From Caenorhabditis elegans (Eukaryota > Nematoda > Chromadorea > Rhabditida > Rhabditidae): a stretch of 64,000 bases of DNA. The notes beneath the pieces were generated by a model. The model saw only the letters and a program-made list of their open reading frames with translations. It was not told the origin of the DNA and did no database searches. Location: the NCBI RefSeq assembly GCF_000002985.6, contig NC_003279.8:4092001-4156000 (forward strand), read 5' to 3'. The position numbers were made by a program, and so were the translations under genes. This document shows, in pieces, positions 11,713 through 24,073 of this stretch (positions are counted from its first letter, which is position 1; each line of letters begins with the position of its first letter).

Positions 11713-14700
11713 ATGGAGCCAACTTTATCTCCAAATTATCGAAATGAAGCTTTCGAACACGATGATTCATATTTGGTCAACTTTGTAGCCGGATCTTCTT
11801 CTGGAGAATCTTCAACTCCGTGGGTTTTGTAGGATAAATACTGTTTTTTTACGGTCGAGTGATTCTCACAGACAATTGTGAAAACAGTTATGTTGGAAAA
11901 CGATAAAATGCTGGATTATTTATTTATTCGGAAGTGCAAAGTGCAAAGGGAAAATTTCTAAAACTGTCCTAGAATTAAAAGAATACCCCCCAAAGTGTTT
12001 AAAGTTTTTTGAAATTTGTTTTGTTTTTCTGTGAGGTGTATCTAAAATCTAAAAAGGGTCTCACATAAATATAGTATAGTTTTTTTGTTAGAATAAAAAA
12101 ATTATCTTCTTTTCTAAAAACTAAAACTATTTTTAAAAAAGTCGCTCTGAAAGTTGACTCGAGTACTTTTTCCTTAGAATAAATTATAGAAAACGCCTCA
12201 GAAAAATTATTTAAGCCTGGTATTTATTTTATAATGTTTCGTGAAATTGGGAGCAATTTGAGTTGTCTTCAAAATATATTAAATTTTCAAAAAAAAGAAC
12301 ATTTCTAGAGTCGAGTGGAAAATTTATAAGTAACCAAAATTCCAAAAAACTAAAAATATTTTTGTTCGGTGTCACCTTTCCGTATGTAACTTTTATAAAA
12401 CAGCTTTTTTAGTTTCCAATTTTTCCATGAAAAAACCAATTAATTCCGTGAAGAGTTTTCAAATTTAGTATTTAAAATTTCCAGGCCACCTTCCTTTGTC
12501 CCAAAATGCAATTTCCGCTACAACCAATCTCGATCTCAGATGATAATCGAAGTTCCAGTTGCTCAACTAAAAAAGCTCAGAAAACTGGAAGGAACCGTTT
12601 CAATAAAAAGGGAAACTCAACATTTTTGTGGTAAATTTCCAAAAGTTGAAGTTTACAAAATTAGTGTTTTGCAGAAACTACAACAATGCACGGACCAAAA
12701 CGAATATTTCAAGGAAAACGGTAATTTCGTTTTAGCTTCTTTTCTGTTTTCCAGAAAAAAAAATTCCAAAAAATGCAAAAATTTCAGTTGGGCAACGTTA
12801 TTCTGGCTCATAATGGTGTCGTGTTCCCTGGGACTTTTGATCACTCAAGTTTTTATTCTAGCCTCCGAATATCTCTCAAAACCAACTGTTTCAGATGTGA
12901 GACTTCATATGTTTTGGAGAATTGAAAATACAACATTTATACTTTCAGGTATCATTTCTAATTAATGAAGATGGAATGGACTTTCCTCTTATCACAATTT
13001 GCAATTTAAATCCAATTCGGAAAACTTATGTTAATGGTTAGAATTGTTTTTTCTGACTATACATAATTTCAATATTTTCCAGAAATCAACAAAACTGGTG
13101 AAGTGAGTCCTCCAATGATAAACTACATGATGAAATGGTTCACTGAAATTCCTACTCTCATCGGTGGTGCTGACAGGCCGACCTTGCATGAGGGAAACGA
13201 GGAGTTGAAGCTGTACATGAAAAATCATCTGAATTTCACTGTTGACAGTTTCTTTATGAATTCCGGCTTTAGTTGTCCTGATATTTTCAAGCTCTGCAGC
13301 TTTCAAGGAGAAATGTGAGTTTTTTTTTGAAACTACATAGAAGTGATGTATTATTTCCAATTTTCCAATGGTTTGGTTGAAAATACCATTCAAAACATAT
13401 AGAATGTATTATGTTGTTAAAAACATTTCAATGCAGTAAAAATATACTTTTAAAAGGCCAGCCCAGTTTTGGCACCGGGAGAAAATGTGTACGGTTTATT
13501 GAAACTGAGTCAACCCTACCTTGCCACTAAAACACTGTTAAAATACATTCTGGAAACTTTTTTTACAGTATTTTGCCACTGGCAATCTGTTCTTCGCAAG
13601 ATTTATATTCATTTACAATAGATATTAAACTTCAAATAAAAATTATGAAGTTCAAATTTTTTTTATTTTAAAATCCATATCTGTGGTTTCTATACAAAAT
13701 TTTTTTTCATATCAGATTTGATAGTTTTTTAAACAGTGCAAAAACACAACCATTTTAAAGATAATATAAATAACTGTTTATTTAGTATGGTGCTGAACTA
13801 ATGGGTGTTTTTTTTCAGATTTGACTGCTGCACCCTTTCGACAGAAGTTCTCACCCCTCTTGGGAAATGTTTCACATTGGATCTTTCAAGTAGTACAAAA
13901 GCAAGCATGCACAAACAAACAGAACCTGGAATTCAAGCGGGTCTTGCAATTACCCTGGATGCACATCTTGAGGAGCAGTTTGATGGCTCAAATGGAATGG
14001 ATGCACTTTTTACAAATTCATTTGTGAATGGATTTCGATATTTCGTTCATCCACCTAACACTATTCCACATTTGTCATCTGATGAGTTCACAGTTTCCCC
14101 GAACACTGTGGCGTTTTCAGCAATTTCTAGCGATCGGGTGAGTAATTTTATATAGTCTCCTAGGAAGCTTAAAATTTTGTTCAATAATGCTCCGAGATAT
14201 TTTGGTTTTGATTTTCAGTAAATTTTAAGTGTTGAAAATTATAATCTCCGTCTGAAAGTGCATGTTTAACTTTTTAAAGTTTTATTTGCAAAACTAGGTT
14301 TCTGAAACTATTCAGAAGGAAAAGATGTCGAAAGAATTTTGAAACTTTTTCAAAAAAATTTTCAATAAAATTTTCAAATTGTGTTGACTTCAACTTTTCC
14401 CTGCATAAATTCACAGGAAAATATTCTTTCTCACTAAATGTTTTTACTTTTTCAGTACGTGCTCCTACCTACTCATCAATGGGGAAACTGCACCGAAAAT
14501 TTTCCAGATGGAATTCAATCCAACTTATCGTATAGTTCTGGTAACTGTCTTTCACTCTGCAAAGCTAAATTTTACATGGAAAATTGTGGATGCACACCTG
14601 CCTTATATAATATTGAAAATAGTATGTTTTTTTTTTGTTAAAGTTTGTTTTTGTGTTTTTTACCTTAAATTTCCAGACCTCAAAGAATGCACCCCGTATG

Positions 14701-15967
14701 AAACAACAACGTGTCTAGACAATATTCTTGCTAAACCTAACAAAGGTATTTCAAAAATGAAAAATCTATATTTAAAAAAATATATTTAGAAACCGGAAAG
14801 ATAGAATTCCAAACTCCAAATTGCAAGGCTTGTGCTCAACAGTGTAACAGTTTGGTTTACCGTGCCTATAATTCATATGGTAGTCAGTTTTCCGCTGGAG
14901 CATTCCATTATCTTAAATCTATAAATCCGGAATGGACTGATGGACACATGAGGTAACGAGACTACTATGTTTGAAATATTCTGGAGATCAACTGGAATTT
15001 TCATGATATCTTATTATGCAATTCATGTTTTTTGTTTCAGAGCAAATTTTCAAATGATCAACATTTTCTACCGAGACATGTCTTACACAGAATATAATCA
15101 AGTTCAAGATGCATCTGTCACGCAACTTCTCAGTAAGAGCTCACCCCAATTTATGATTTTCTAACTTTTATTTCCTAGGTGACATTGGTGGTAATATGGG
15201 AATGTTCTTGGGAATGTCAGTCATCACTATCACTGAAATTTGTCTCTTCTTCTCGAAAATGTTCTGGTTAGGATTTTCGAAAAAACGAAGGGACTATATG
15301 TATTCGAAAAGAGTTAATGAGAAGGTATAATTGTTGAAATTAAAAAAAAAACTTAGTGGTTTTTCAAATTTTCAGACTCATGAGAGAGAAGTTTGCGAGA
15401 CAGTTGAGAAAATGAAAGCGATAGCGTCGCAGGGAAATTTGTCGTGAGTTTCTTTTTAACTAACTTGTGCCGGTAAAAGCCTGAGAATTCACTCAAAAAT
15501 CTGAAAACTAACATCTAAAATTTTGAAATTTCACTCTTAAAGATTTTAAAATTTACGTAGGAATCTGAGTATTCTGAAAATCAATAAATTAAAAAATTAT
15601 TCTGAAATTTTGAATGGAAGTCTAGTGATATTGTCTTCAAAATTTACATATCCAGAACATTATTTTTATATTTTCAATGAAAATATTCTGGATTTTTAAG
15701 ATTTTCAGACTCAAAATTATAAATGGGAAAACTGGTAGAGTTCATCTAAAACATTAAATTCGAATTATTTTCAATCAGGAGCACTAAAACACGTAATCTG
15801 AAAATTTCAGCTCCATTGCCGGCACCACTTCCGCTAAAAATTCGATTCCAAATGACAATGTTGAATTCCGGATAAACTTGAAAGACTTGGCCGATCAGCT
15901 GGATTCAGACTCAGGATACAGCCAAAATCAACCTGACTCCCGGAACGCGAGTTTTCAAAAATATTAA
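11713..15967 (+). CDS. DEG/ENaC (degenerin-type) channel subunit, gene 2
   Basis: Second degenerin-type channel subunit. Exons: 11713-11828, 12485-12630, 12675-12720, 12788-12896, 12949-13036, 13083-13314, 13819-14137, 14456-14621, 14677-14745, 14790-14952, 15041-15132, 15179-15324, 15376-15443, 15811-15967; 638 residues with all phases consistent. The HG gating motif lies in TTMHGPKRIFQGKR, TM1 is about 103-127, and the extracellular loop is cysteine-rich (FDCC, WGNC, NCGCTP, CKACAQQC). TM2 begins near 519 with GGNMGMFLGMS, followed by a basic cytoplasmic stretch KKRRDYMYSKR. Exon 1 uses a weak GTAGGA donor at 11829, chosen because it alone gives the needed phase. Exon lengths match those of gene 3 almost exactly, so the two are tandem duplicates; an almost identical block in exon 7 suggests gene conversion. 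Confidence 0.88.
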
Positions 15968-17406
15968 TTTTTTCGATCTTATGTTGTATTTGTTATACAT
16001 AATTGTCATTTTACTGCAGGTACATTTATTCGGGTTCTTTCTAATATTTCGGTTAATTTTCAAATAAAACGTCCAGTAAAAATTGTCAGTGTTGAAATTA
16101 TTACCACATGTAGAATTCAAAAAACTAAACATTTGTTCCGAGAAATAAAGTAAAGTTTCATTCAAAACCATATATCAAACATTCAAAAAAATTCACAATT
16201 TCCTTCAGACGACGGATAATCGGAAAACCTGTTATACAAGCGTTCATGCACTTTTCTGTTAAAATAAACATAGAGCATACCTAGTAGCAATGGTAGCAAT
16301 GGTAATAGGTTGATAAACCAATTTTTGCTTTTTGTGAGCCTATAGGTAGAAACCGTCTACCTCGGTGCCTACAAGGCAGACGTAACTCCTAAAATTCTCT
16401 TTTGACTACTAAAAATATTGCGAGTCGTGATGTGAGTGCTTGCAGCTCTAGAAAAAAGTGCATTGACTGTAATAGCTTCTATCAATTGGCTCTGAATTTA
16501 CCTACATTTCCTACTTACTTACTTACAGTAGTTTTCACTACTGAATTTTTCAAAAAATTTCAAGAATTAAAAGTTTGGAATTGGTCATTGAACAAAGCAC
16601 AAAATATATTTCAACGAGAAGAAAAAAATCACTTTCAAAAGTTCATTTGTGACTTGTCCCAAAACTTCCGACTCTTTTTCATTTTCCACTCAATGATCCG
16701 TGAGCTCGCTCACCGGTCAAAATTCAAAAATCTGATAAATCAAAGGAGAGTCATTCTCCTCTCCATTTCTACAAAAGGTGTTCACGGGCGTGAGAGAGCA
16801 TGTGAACATAAGAGACGCCTTGTTTGCCAATGCCTTTTACCTACTGCAACAGCTCCTTTGATCTAGACGTAGTCTGAGCTAGAACTATAAAAGGATGCTA
16901 TAAATTACGGAAAATGTTGTTGTTTTGTGTTGTAATAGGGTTTGGAGCAACAACAAAAATTAATTAATAAGAAATACAAACTTTTTTGTAATTTTTTAAA
17001 TGAATTAAATATCGAATTAATTTCCTCTCGATTGTTTTAAAGTAAAAATTGAAGATTCTGTGTTACACCTGGTGTGGTCTTAAGACAATTTCAAGCAGTC
17101 AGCTTCTCGTTATATTTCAAGGTTTTTTTTTAATCTAAATTCAAAAAATTCGTATATAATCATTGACAGTTAGAATAATAATGAGTAAATTGTTGTATAT
17201 GCAGAAATACAAGAAGAAATTGAGCAAACTCTTGAATTTACAAATAAAAATCTAGTCAAACATTAATTGTATTTTCTTAATTTTTCTAAATGAAATTGTG
17301 CTCCAAATTTGGTTTCTAGTGTGCTTTAAAATATATAAACTCAAAGTTTCAAATTTATCATGATTTTTTCTATTGGATTACTGTAGGTATTATTTTACAG
17401 ATAAAA
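15968..17406. other. Intergenic between tandem degenerins
   Basis: No convincing gene. The first part is the 3' flank of degenerin 2. Near 16340-16390 there is a TAGG/GCCTAC dispersed motif with an inverted partner. The rest is AT-rich and should hold the promoter of degenerin 3. Confidence 0.5.
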
Positions 17407-20385
17407 ATGATTCCAACAATATCGAAGCCAAAAACCAACCAATCTACAAAATCTGCAAGAAAATCTTCTAATGAGAGCCCGTAAGTCAGATAAAACATAT
17501 TTTTCTTTCAATAAAAATTTCAGGTACCCCAGTGTAACATTCCGCCCTAATTCTTCTCTTTCTCACTTGATAATTGAAGTTCCGGTAGCTCAGCTAAAAA
17601 AGTTCAAGCATGCTGGGGAAACTGTTTCCGTAGAACGGGAGACCCAGCATTTTTGTGGTTTGTTAAACAGTTGTATGAAATGCAAAATTACATTTTTTGC
17701 AGAAACCACTACAATGCATGGACCGAAGAGAATATTTCAAGGAAAACGGTTAGCATTTTTGGATCTTCGAAAAAATTGAATGGTTGTTTCAGGTGGGCAA
17801 CATTATTTTGGCTGATTATGGTATGCACCTCCATTGGACTTCTGATTACTCAAGTGTGCATTTTGGCATCAAATTATCTCTCAAAGCCGGTTGTATCTGA
17901 TGTAAGTGTTACATTTTTTTGCAAGGTGCGTCCGTCTCATTACTGAGAAATTAAAGTTGAATTTTTAAAAATGTATGAACTTTTTGAGGCCAAAAGCTAA
18001 AATCTTCCAGGTATCATTTCTAATCAATGAAGAAGGAATCCAATTCCCCCAGATTACCATTTGCAACTTTACACCAATTCGAAAAACTTTTGTTAATGGT
18101 ATCACAGTTTTACAAGCTTCTCAACTGCTCAATCGAAAGTTTCAGAAATGAACAAAACCGGCCAAATAAGTCCTAATATGATCAACTACATAATGCATTG
18201 GTTCACTGAAGTTCCAATTTTGATTGGCAGCTCGAATTGGCAATTGTTGCATGAAGGAAATAAAGATTTGCAAGAATATCAGAAAAATAACCCAAATTTC
18301 ACAGTACAAGGATTTTTCATAGATGCTGGTTTCAGTTGTTCCGATATTTTTAAACTGTGTAGCTTCCAAGGCGAAACGTGAGTTTTAGAAAACTCTCCTG
18401 TGCTTCCTTAAATAATGATTTCAGATTTGATTGTTGCTCAATTTCCACTCCGGTTTTGACACCACTCGGTAAATGTTATACTTTGGATCTTTTGAGCAGT
18501 ACAAAACCAAGTATGCACAAACAAACAGAACCTGGAATTCAAGCAGGTCTTGCAATTACATTGGATGCACATCTTGAGGAGCAGTTTGATGGCTCAAATG
18601 GAATGGATGCACTTTTTACGAATTCATTTGTAAATGGATTTCAATATTTCGTTCATCCACCTAACACTATTCCACATTTGTCATCTGATGAGTTTACAGT
18701 TACTCCGAATTCTGTAGCGTACACCGCTATATCAAGTGAACGGGTATGATCATTCGGAATGTAGCGTCAACTTCTTCTCCAACTTTTGCCCAAAAAATCC
18801 CAACTATGTTTATAATTGCCGAAGCTTGAACCAACGTTGGGCAAGACTTGGGCAAAACAACACCCAAATGTAACTGTAGTTTGAACAAATAATTTACAAA
18901 GTTTTACACCGAAACTACAATTTTCGACTAAACTTGGACAAGGTCAAAGTTAAGTCTTACCCTACTTTTGCTTCAACTTTGACAATTCTGAACCAAATTT
19001 TTTTATTATTTTCTTTCACAGTTTGAACTTCTGCCCACCAATAAATGGGGTAACTGCACGGAGCATTATCCAAGTGGAATCAAGTCTGATCTACCTTACC
19101 TCACTGGAAATTGCGTTTCACTTTGCAAAGCTAAATTTTTTATGGAAAACTGTGGATGTACACCGGCAGTCTACAATAATGAGCGGAGTATGGTTTACTT
19201 ACTTTGATGCTCATCACCTTCTTTTTTTTTTGAAAATTTCCAGATTTGAAAGAATGCACGCCATTTGAAACGTTAGCCTGTGTCAATAATCATAATGGGT
19301 CTAACAACGGTAAGCTAAAAAGAACTTCTGTAAAAGTTGGCGAAATTTCAGCAACAGGGAAACTGGAGTTCAAACTTCCACGTTGTGCTCAATGTGCTCA
19401 GCAATGCAATAATCTGATATATCGAGCGTTCAACTCCCAGGGTAACCAGTTTTCGGCGAGAGCCTTTGAATGGTTTCGCACAAATAACTCAAATTGGACA
19501 ATGGCACACATCAAGTGAGTTATTTCGAATTTTTCTGTTTTCAAGTTCAGTTCGAGTGTGGCTATGTTCCAGGTAGGCACTGACATGCCTACCTACCTAC
19601 TTTCAACGTGGCATGTTTTGTGCTTACTTCTAATGTAGACCAGTTATTTGAATTGAACACTGTTTATCAAATTTATTTTGGTTTATTGGTGATTTCTCAA
19701 AAATTTCCAATAAGACTACGTCAAAAAATAATATTTTATTCAATAACTTTTAACTAACAGGTAGGCCCACATGCCGAAAAACGTGCCTACCTCTATATTT
19801 AATTTCAGAACCAACTTCCAAATAATCCACATTTTCTACCAAGATATGTCAAACACAGAGTATAATCAAGTTCAAGATGCATCAATTTCAGATCTTTTAA
19901 GTGAGAAATTGAATTGCATTTCATCCAATTTGTCTCAACTATATTCAGGTAACATTGGAGGAAATATGGGAATGTTCTTGGGAATGTCACTTATCACAAT
20001 AACCGAGATTTGCCTTTATTTCTCGAAAATCATTTGGTTAGGAATTTCAAAGAAGCGACGGGAGTACATGTATTCAAAACGGGTTCATGAAAAGGTATTT
20101 CTGAAAATTCGACCGGAAAATTATAGAAATCAAATAATTTCAGACTCATAAAAAAGAAATTGTCGAGACGGTTGAGAAGATGAAAGTTATTGAATCGAAA
20201 CGAAAATTATCGTGAGTAAACTACCTATTTTTGGTTTTCTAATTGATGAATTCTCGTTCAGATCACCTATCGGTTTTGAAAATCAAATTTCGTGGAATTC
20301 GAACGACAACGTTGAATTTCGAATAAATCTTAACAATTTGGAACGGGAATTTGAAGCCGTCGGATCAAGGAGCGTTTTGATCTGA
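17407..20385 (+). CDS. DEG/ENaC (degenerin-type) channel subunit, gene 3
   Basis: Third degenerin-type channel subunit, tandem paralogue of gene 2. Exons: 17407-17480, 17524-17657, 17703-17748, 17793-17901, 18011-18098, 18146-18377, 18425-18743, 19022-19187, 19244-19309, 19352-19514, 19809-19900, 19949-20094, 20144-20211, 20262-20385; 608 residues with consistent phases. Internal exons of 46, 109, 88, 232, 319, 166, 163, 92, 146 and 68 bases are the same lengths as in gene 2. It has the HG motif in TTMHGPKRIFQGKR, TM1 around 89-113, the same cysteine pattern, and TM2 starting with GGNMGMFLGMS near 500. N- and C-termini differ most between the two. The intron 19515-19808 holds two copies of the TAGGCA dispersed motif. 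Channel properties cannot be read from sequence. Confidence 0.88.
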
Positions 20386-20812
20386 ACTTTAATTGATCTG
20401 AGCTGTAAATTTTGAAAACCATTTCTGAAACATTTATGGCCGAGTTTTGTTTGGCTAGGCCATGTCGCTACTTACAATTTTTATGTCGGGTTTAGTATTT
20501 TTTCGGGTTTTCCAACTTTTTTGAGAATAACATCTTCTTAATTTTTTAATTTCATTACTAAAGTGTTGTGGAAGTTAGAATGGAACAAGGATGAGCTTGG
20601 TACATGTGATGTCTGAAAAGATTTTTTTGAGAATCGAAAAACGGAGTTTTGATTTCTCGTCATAGCGCAGAAAAACGGCGTGAGGCGGGTAGATCGGAGG
20701 CAGGCGTCAAGCCTTGAAACCTGGTTTGCCTCCCATGGAGGGCCTACTTTTCTAATTGCCTATTCGTTTTAACTTTTGTTCATGAGAACTTTGAAAAAAT
20801 GAAAGTGTAAGG
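20386..20812. other. 3' flank of degenerin 3
   Basis: No gene seen. Around 20685-20755 lies a GC-richer copy of the GGCAGGCG/GCCTCC dispersed palindromic motif. Confidence 0.5.
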
Positions 20813-21003
20813 AAAGACGCTCAGCGGACCAAATAACTTCCAAAACTCGCTAAAGTATCTTCAAACTGGCGTAACTCAAAAAATACACGTCTGGAGAACA
20901 ACTCTCCAACTAACAAAATGATCAAAAATATTTTTTCTTTTTATTTCATTAATTTTTATTTTAATACATCAACTATTTGTAGAGTTGCACAGAGTCAAAG
21001 CTA
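20813..21003 (+). repeat. Dispersed repeat, copy 1 (inverted partner at 26577-26770)
   Basis: The stretch beginning GACGCTCAGCGGACCAAATA and ending GTTGCACAGAGTCAAAGC is a clear but diverged reverse complement of 26577-26770, which ends GGTCCGCTGAGCGTCTTT. It directly abuts the large inverted repeat at 21050-22048 and may be the outer end of the same mobile unit. Confidence 0.75.
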
Positions 21004-21049
21004 TTTTTCCAAAATTCACGAAAAATTTTGAGAACTCTTTTGTTGTACC

Positions 21050-22048
21050 CTTCATAACTCAACTTCCATTAAATTTTAGAAATTGAAATTTATTGAGTAG
21101 TGAGTAAAAAATATTTCTCCACGTTTTATCAGTTTCAAAATTTTTGATATTTTCATGTTCCGCCAAGTTATAGACCGTTTTCTGAAAAAATCAAATTTCA
21201 GCCATAAAACTCTTCATATCCAACGCGTACGTAGAAACTTGAAATTTAGACGAAACATCGCACTTTTTAGTGCTCTATCAGGTTCCATCAGAAATTTTTG
21301 AAAAATATTGCTCATTTCCAAAATCGTCCTTCGTTCCGAAAGATGAAATCGGACTGTTGCTTTTCGAAAAATAGGCGAAAAAATCAATTTGCGATTTTTG
21401 GGTTTTTGGGATATTTTTAGAAAGCTGAGAACACGCTATTTACGAATTTCATATTCATTTTAGGTGAATTCTTGCTTAAAAGGACCTAAAAATTAAACAA
21501 AAAGAACATAATTTTAATTCTCACGTGAAATGTTTTGGTAACTTGCTCTGTGCTTCAATTGTTTTATTGCAAATAAAGATTTCACGTGAGAATTAAAATT
21601 ATGTTCTTTTTGTTTAATTTTTAGGTCCTTTTAAACAAGAATTCACCTAAAATGAATATGAAATTCGTAAATAGCGTGTTCTCAGCTTTCTAAAAATATC
21701 CCAAAAACCCAAAAATCGCAAATTGATTTTTTCGCCCATTTTCCGAACAGCAAAAGTCCGATTTCATTTTTCGGAGCGAAGGACGATTTTGGAGATGAGC
21801 AATATTTTTCAAAAATTTCTGATGGAACCTGATAGATCACTAAAAATTGCGATGTTTCGTCCAAATTTCAAGTTTCTACGTTGGATATGAAGAGTTTTAT
21901 GGCTGAAATTTGATTTTTTCAGAAAACGGTCTATAACTTGGCGGAACATGAAAATATCAAAAATTTTGAAACTGATAAAACGTGGAGAAATATTTTTCAC
22001 TCACATTTCAACAAATTGTATTTTCTAAAATTCAATGGATGTTGGGTT
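21050..22048. repeat. Large inverted repeat (foldback), arms about 470 bases
   Basis: The left arm runs from about 21050 to 21528 and the right arm from about 21577 to 22048, with a spacer of about 50 bases. The inner ends match well: ATTCTCACGTGAAAT on the left mirrors ATTTCACGTGAGAAT on the right. The match weakens toward the outer ends (CTTCCATTAAATTTTAG against CTAAAATTCAATGGATG). A transcript across it would fold into a long hairpin. No transposase frame is visible, so a foldback or MITE-type element is the simplest reading. Confidence 0.8.
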
Positions 22049-22082
22049 GTTATATTTCAATATATTTCAAATATATTTAATG

Positions 22083-22136
22083 TTGCTTTGAGAAGTATAT
22101 GATTGAAAAATAGGAGAAGGCTTTCTCGCCAACCTA
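22083..22136 (+). mobile_element. Solo right end of the mariner family
   Basis: GCTTTGAGAAGTATATGATT followed by GAAAAATAGGAGAAGGCTTT closely matches the right end of the 6360-7334 element (GCTTCGAGAAATAAATGATT, then the terminal repeat). Only about 50 bases remain. Confidence 0.6.
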
Positions 22137-22290
22137 ATACTTTTCTGAAATAAACATGTAGAATTCCATTGCATTGTTTTCCAGTTAACACGAAGAGTTG
22201 TTAGAAGGCCTGACATTCCAACTATAAATGAACTGAAGTCAGTCATACTGTGCTATTTACTCCAGTTTTTATTTTTATATTGTCAGTACC

Positions 22291-22413
22291 ATGGAAAGAA
22301 CGCCATCTCTGGTCAAATTGCTCGAGCTGCTCAAGCATAATTACCTGAGACTTCGTTTCTTGTGTTCTATAGTTGCTATAATTTCATCTCTCAATTCAAT
22401 TTCAACTTTTCAG
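22291..22413 (+). other. Possible orphan coding exon
   Basis: An ATG-led open stretch of 41 codons ends exactly at a strong CAG/GTAAGT donor at 22414. The phase is 0, which would fit the acceptor at 24844 before the BTB gene but would place cyclin B inside the intron on the same strand. It could be an alternative first exon, an exon of a lost gene, or chance. No homology recognised. Confidence 0.25.
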
Positions 22414-22877
22414 GTAAGTTTTATCCATATCTTTTCTTAACCAAAATTCATAGACAATCTGAAAGGAATATTGAAAACTGTCATTTGTTTTTTTGAAATT
22501 CAAAGCAGCGACTTATACACTGTAAAAAAATAATATGAAAATTTGAAGAAGTTATGTCCAATTTAAATTTATTGATAATCTAGACTTGAAATTCTAACCC
22601 GCTACAGTAAACCACCACACCTGCGCATCATACCTGGAAAAAAGTTTTTTTTTTCTCGCGCGCGCGCGGCACAATTTGTATTCAGTTTTTTGTGTGTGGC
22701 TCCTTTTTCATTTTCCTAAATTTTTGGCGTTTCAATACCAATTTATCTATTTTTCCTGATAGTTGCAACTTGCCTATATTTTGTTAAATACTAATTCTTC
22801 CTTCATATATTTTTATCTAAAGTTTCGTGTAATACTTTTTTTAAAGACTAATTTTTGCAGCCGGAGGTCTCGATAAA

Positions 22878-24073
22878 ATGTTGCGAGCTACTACAAGCAT
22901 TAGAAAAATCACGAAAAATTTGGAAAAAAGGAGCTCCGTCAAGAATCAACATGAAAACGGATCCTCGACGCCAGTCAATACCGAAGGTCTTGCCGTTGGG
23001 CCAAGAACAAAACTGGAGGAAGAGTTCAATTGCATGGCTGAAGACATTTACAACTACCTTGTTCATCACGAGAAAAAATATGTTCTTGACGACAGCTTCA
23101 TAAATGGAGGAAATGTTAATTCTAAGATGCGCCGCATCCTTGTTGACTGGCTTGTCCAAGTTCATCTTCGCTTCCACCTCACCCCTGAGACGCTTCACCT
23201 GACGATTTTCGTTCTGGATCGAATTATCGTGAAGAACATTGTCTCCAAGGCGGAATTCCAGCTTCTCGGTGTTGCAGCTTTGTAAGATCGTTTTTTTTTT
23301 GTAAAATTATAGATAATCTTTTGTAGATCAGAAAATTAACAATAGTTTTTATGCAATATTAATGATTTCAGGTTCGTTGCCTCCAAATTCGAAGATATTT
23401 ACTTGCCAGACATCCTCGAATACGAGTTGATCACTGAGAACACATTCAGCAAGAAGCAGATATTGGCTATGGAACAGACCATCCTCAACGCCTTGAACTT
23501 TGACTTGTCCTGCCCATCTTCGCTTGTCTTCCTCCGTTATATCTCAAAAACTCTCACAGAGAATGACGTCAATCCAATCGATAAGGAAACGTTCTATTAT
23601 GTGCACAATATCTCCAAGTGTCTCGGAGAACTCGCATTGCTCGATTCGGTCATGTCTACGGTTCCAAGGTCGCACGTTGCTAGTGCTTCGATGATCATCA
23701 CTCTCAATATTATCTCCGTTGATGGAATTAATCCGAAGACTGCTGCATCGATGATTCGGTAGATTCAATTTTTTTCGAAAATTTTACAAGAATTTGTTTC
23801 AGCAAACAATTCGGAGCCTCCAAGCAAGATATTTATGATGCTATCTCTCTGCTCGCTCAAGTCGCATATAAAAACTTCAGACATCAGAAGCTTTGCGCCA
23901 TTAGGGTAATATATTTTTACAAAATGTTTACTCAGTTTTGTTTTCAGGAAAAGTACCAGTCCAGCAAGTTTGGACGAGTATCCTACTTGATGACCGACGA
24001 AATCTTGGAGAAAATTCACCGGATGGGGCGCAACCTTGAGGCTTCAGAAGCTGAAACATCAGAAATGGAATGA
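22878..24073 (+). CDS. cyb-2.2: G2/mitotic-specific cyclin B (CYB-2 type)
   Basis: Mitotic cyclin, regulatory partner of CDK1, driving entry into and passage through M phase. Exons: 22878-23281, 23372-23758, 23803-23905, 23948-24073; 339 residues. The first cyclin fold starts with MRRILVDWLVQVH, the cyclin-box signature, and continues with ETLHLTIFVLDR and VASKFEDIY. The second fold follows, with a basic C-terminus. A candidate destruction box RTKLEEEFN (residues 43-51) fits RxxLxxxxN and would allow APC/C-directed destruction. A TTTTTGCAG acceptor lies 17 bases before the ATG and is probably a trans-splice site. The name cyb-2.2 rests on memory of the chromosome I member of the C. elegans cyb-2 pair; cyb-2.1 is the main alternative. 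Confidence 0.85.

Noticed and set aside
16402-16866. 154-codon plus-strand frame between degenerins 2 and 3
   Set aside because: Low-complexity AT-rich composition, no domain, and it spans a dispersed-repeat zone; not convincing as a gene.
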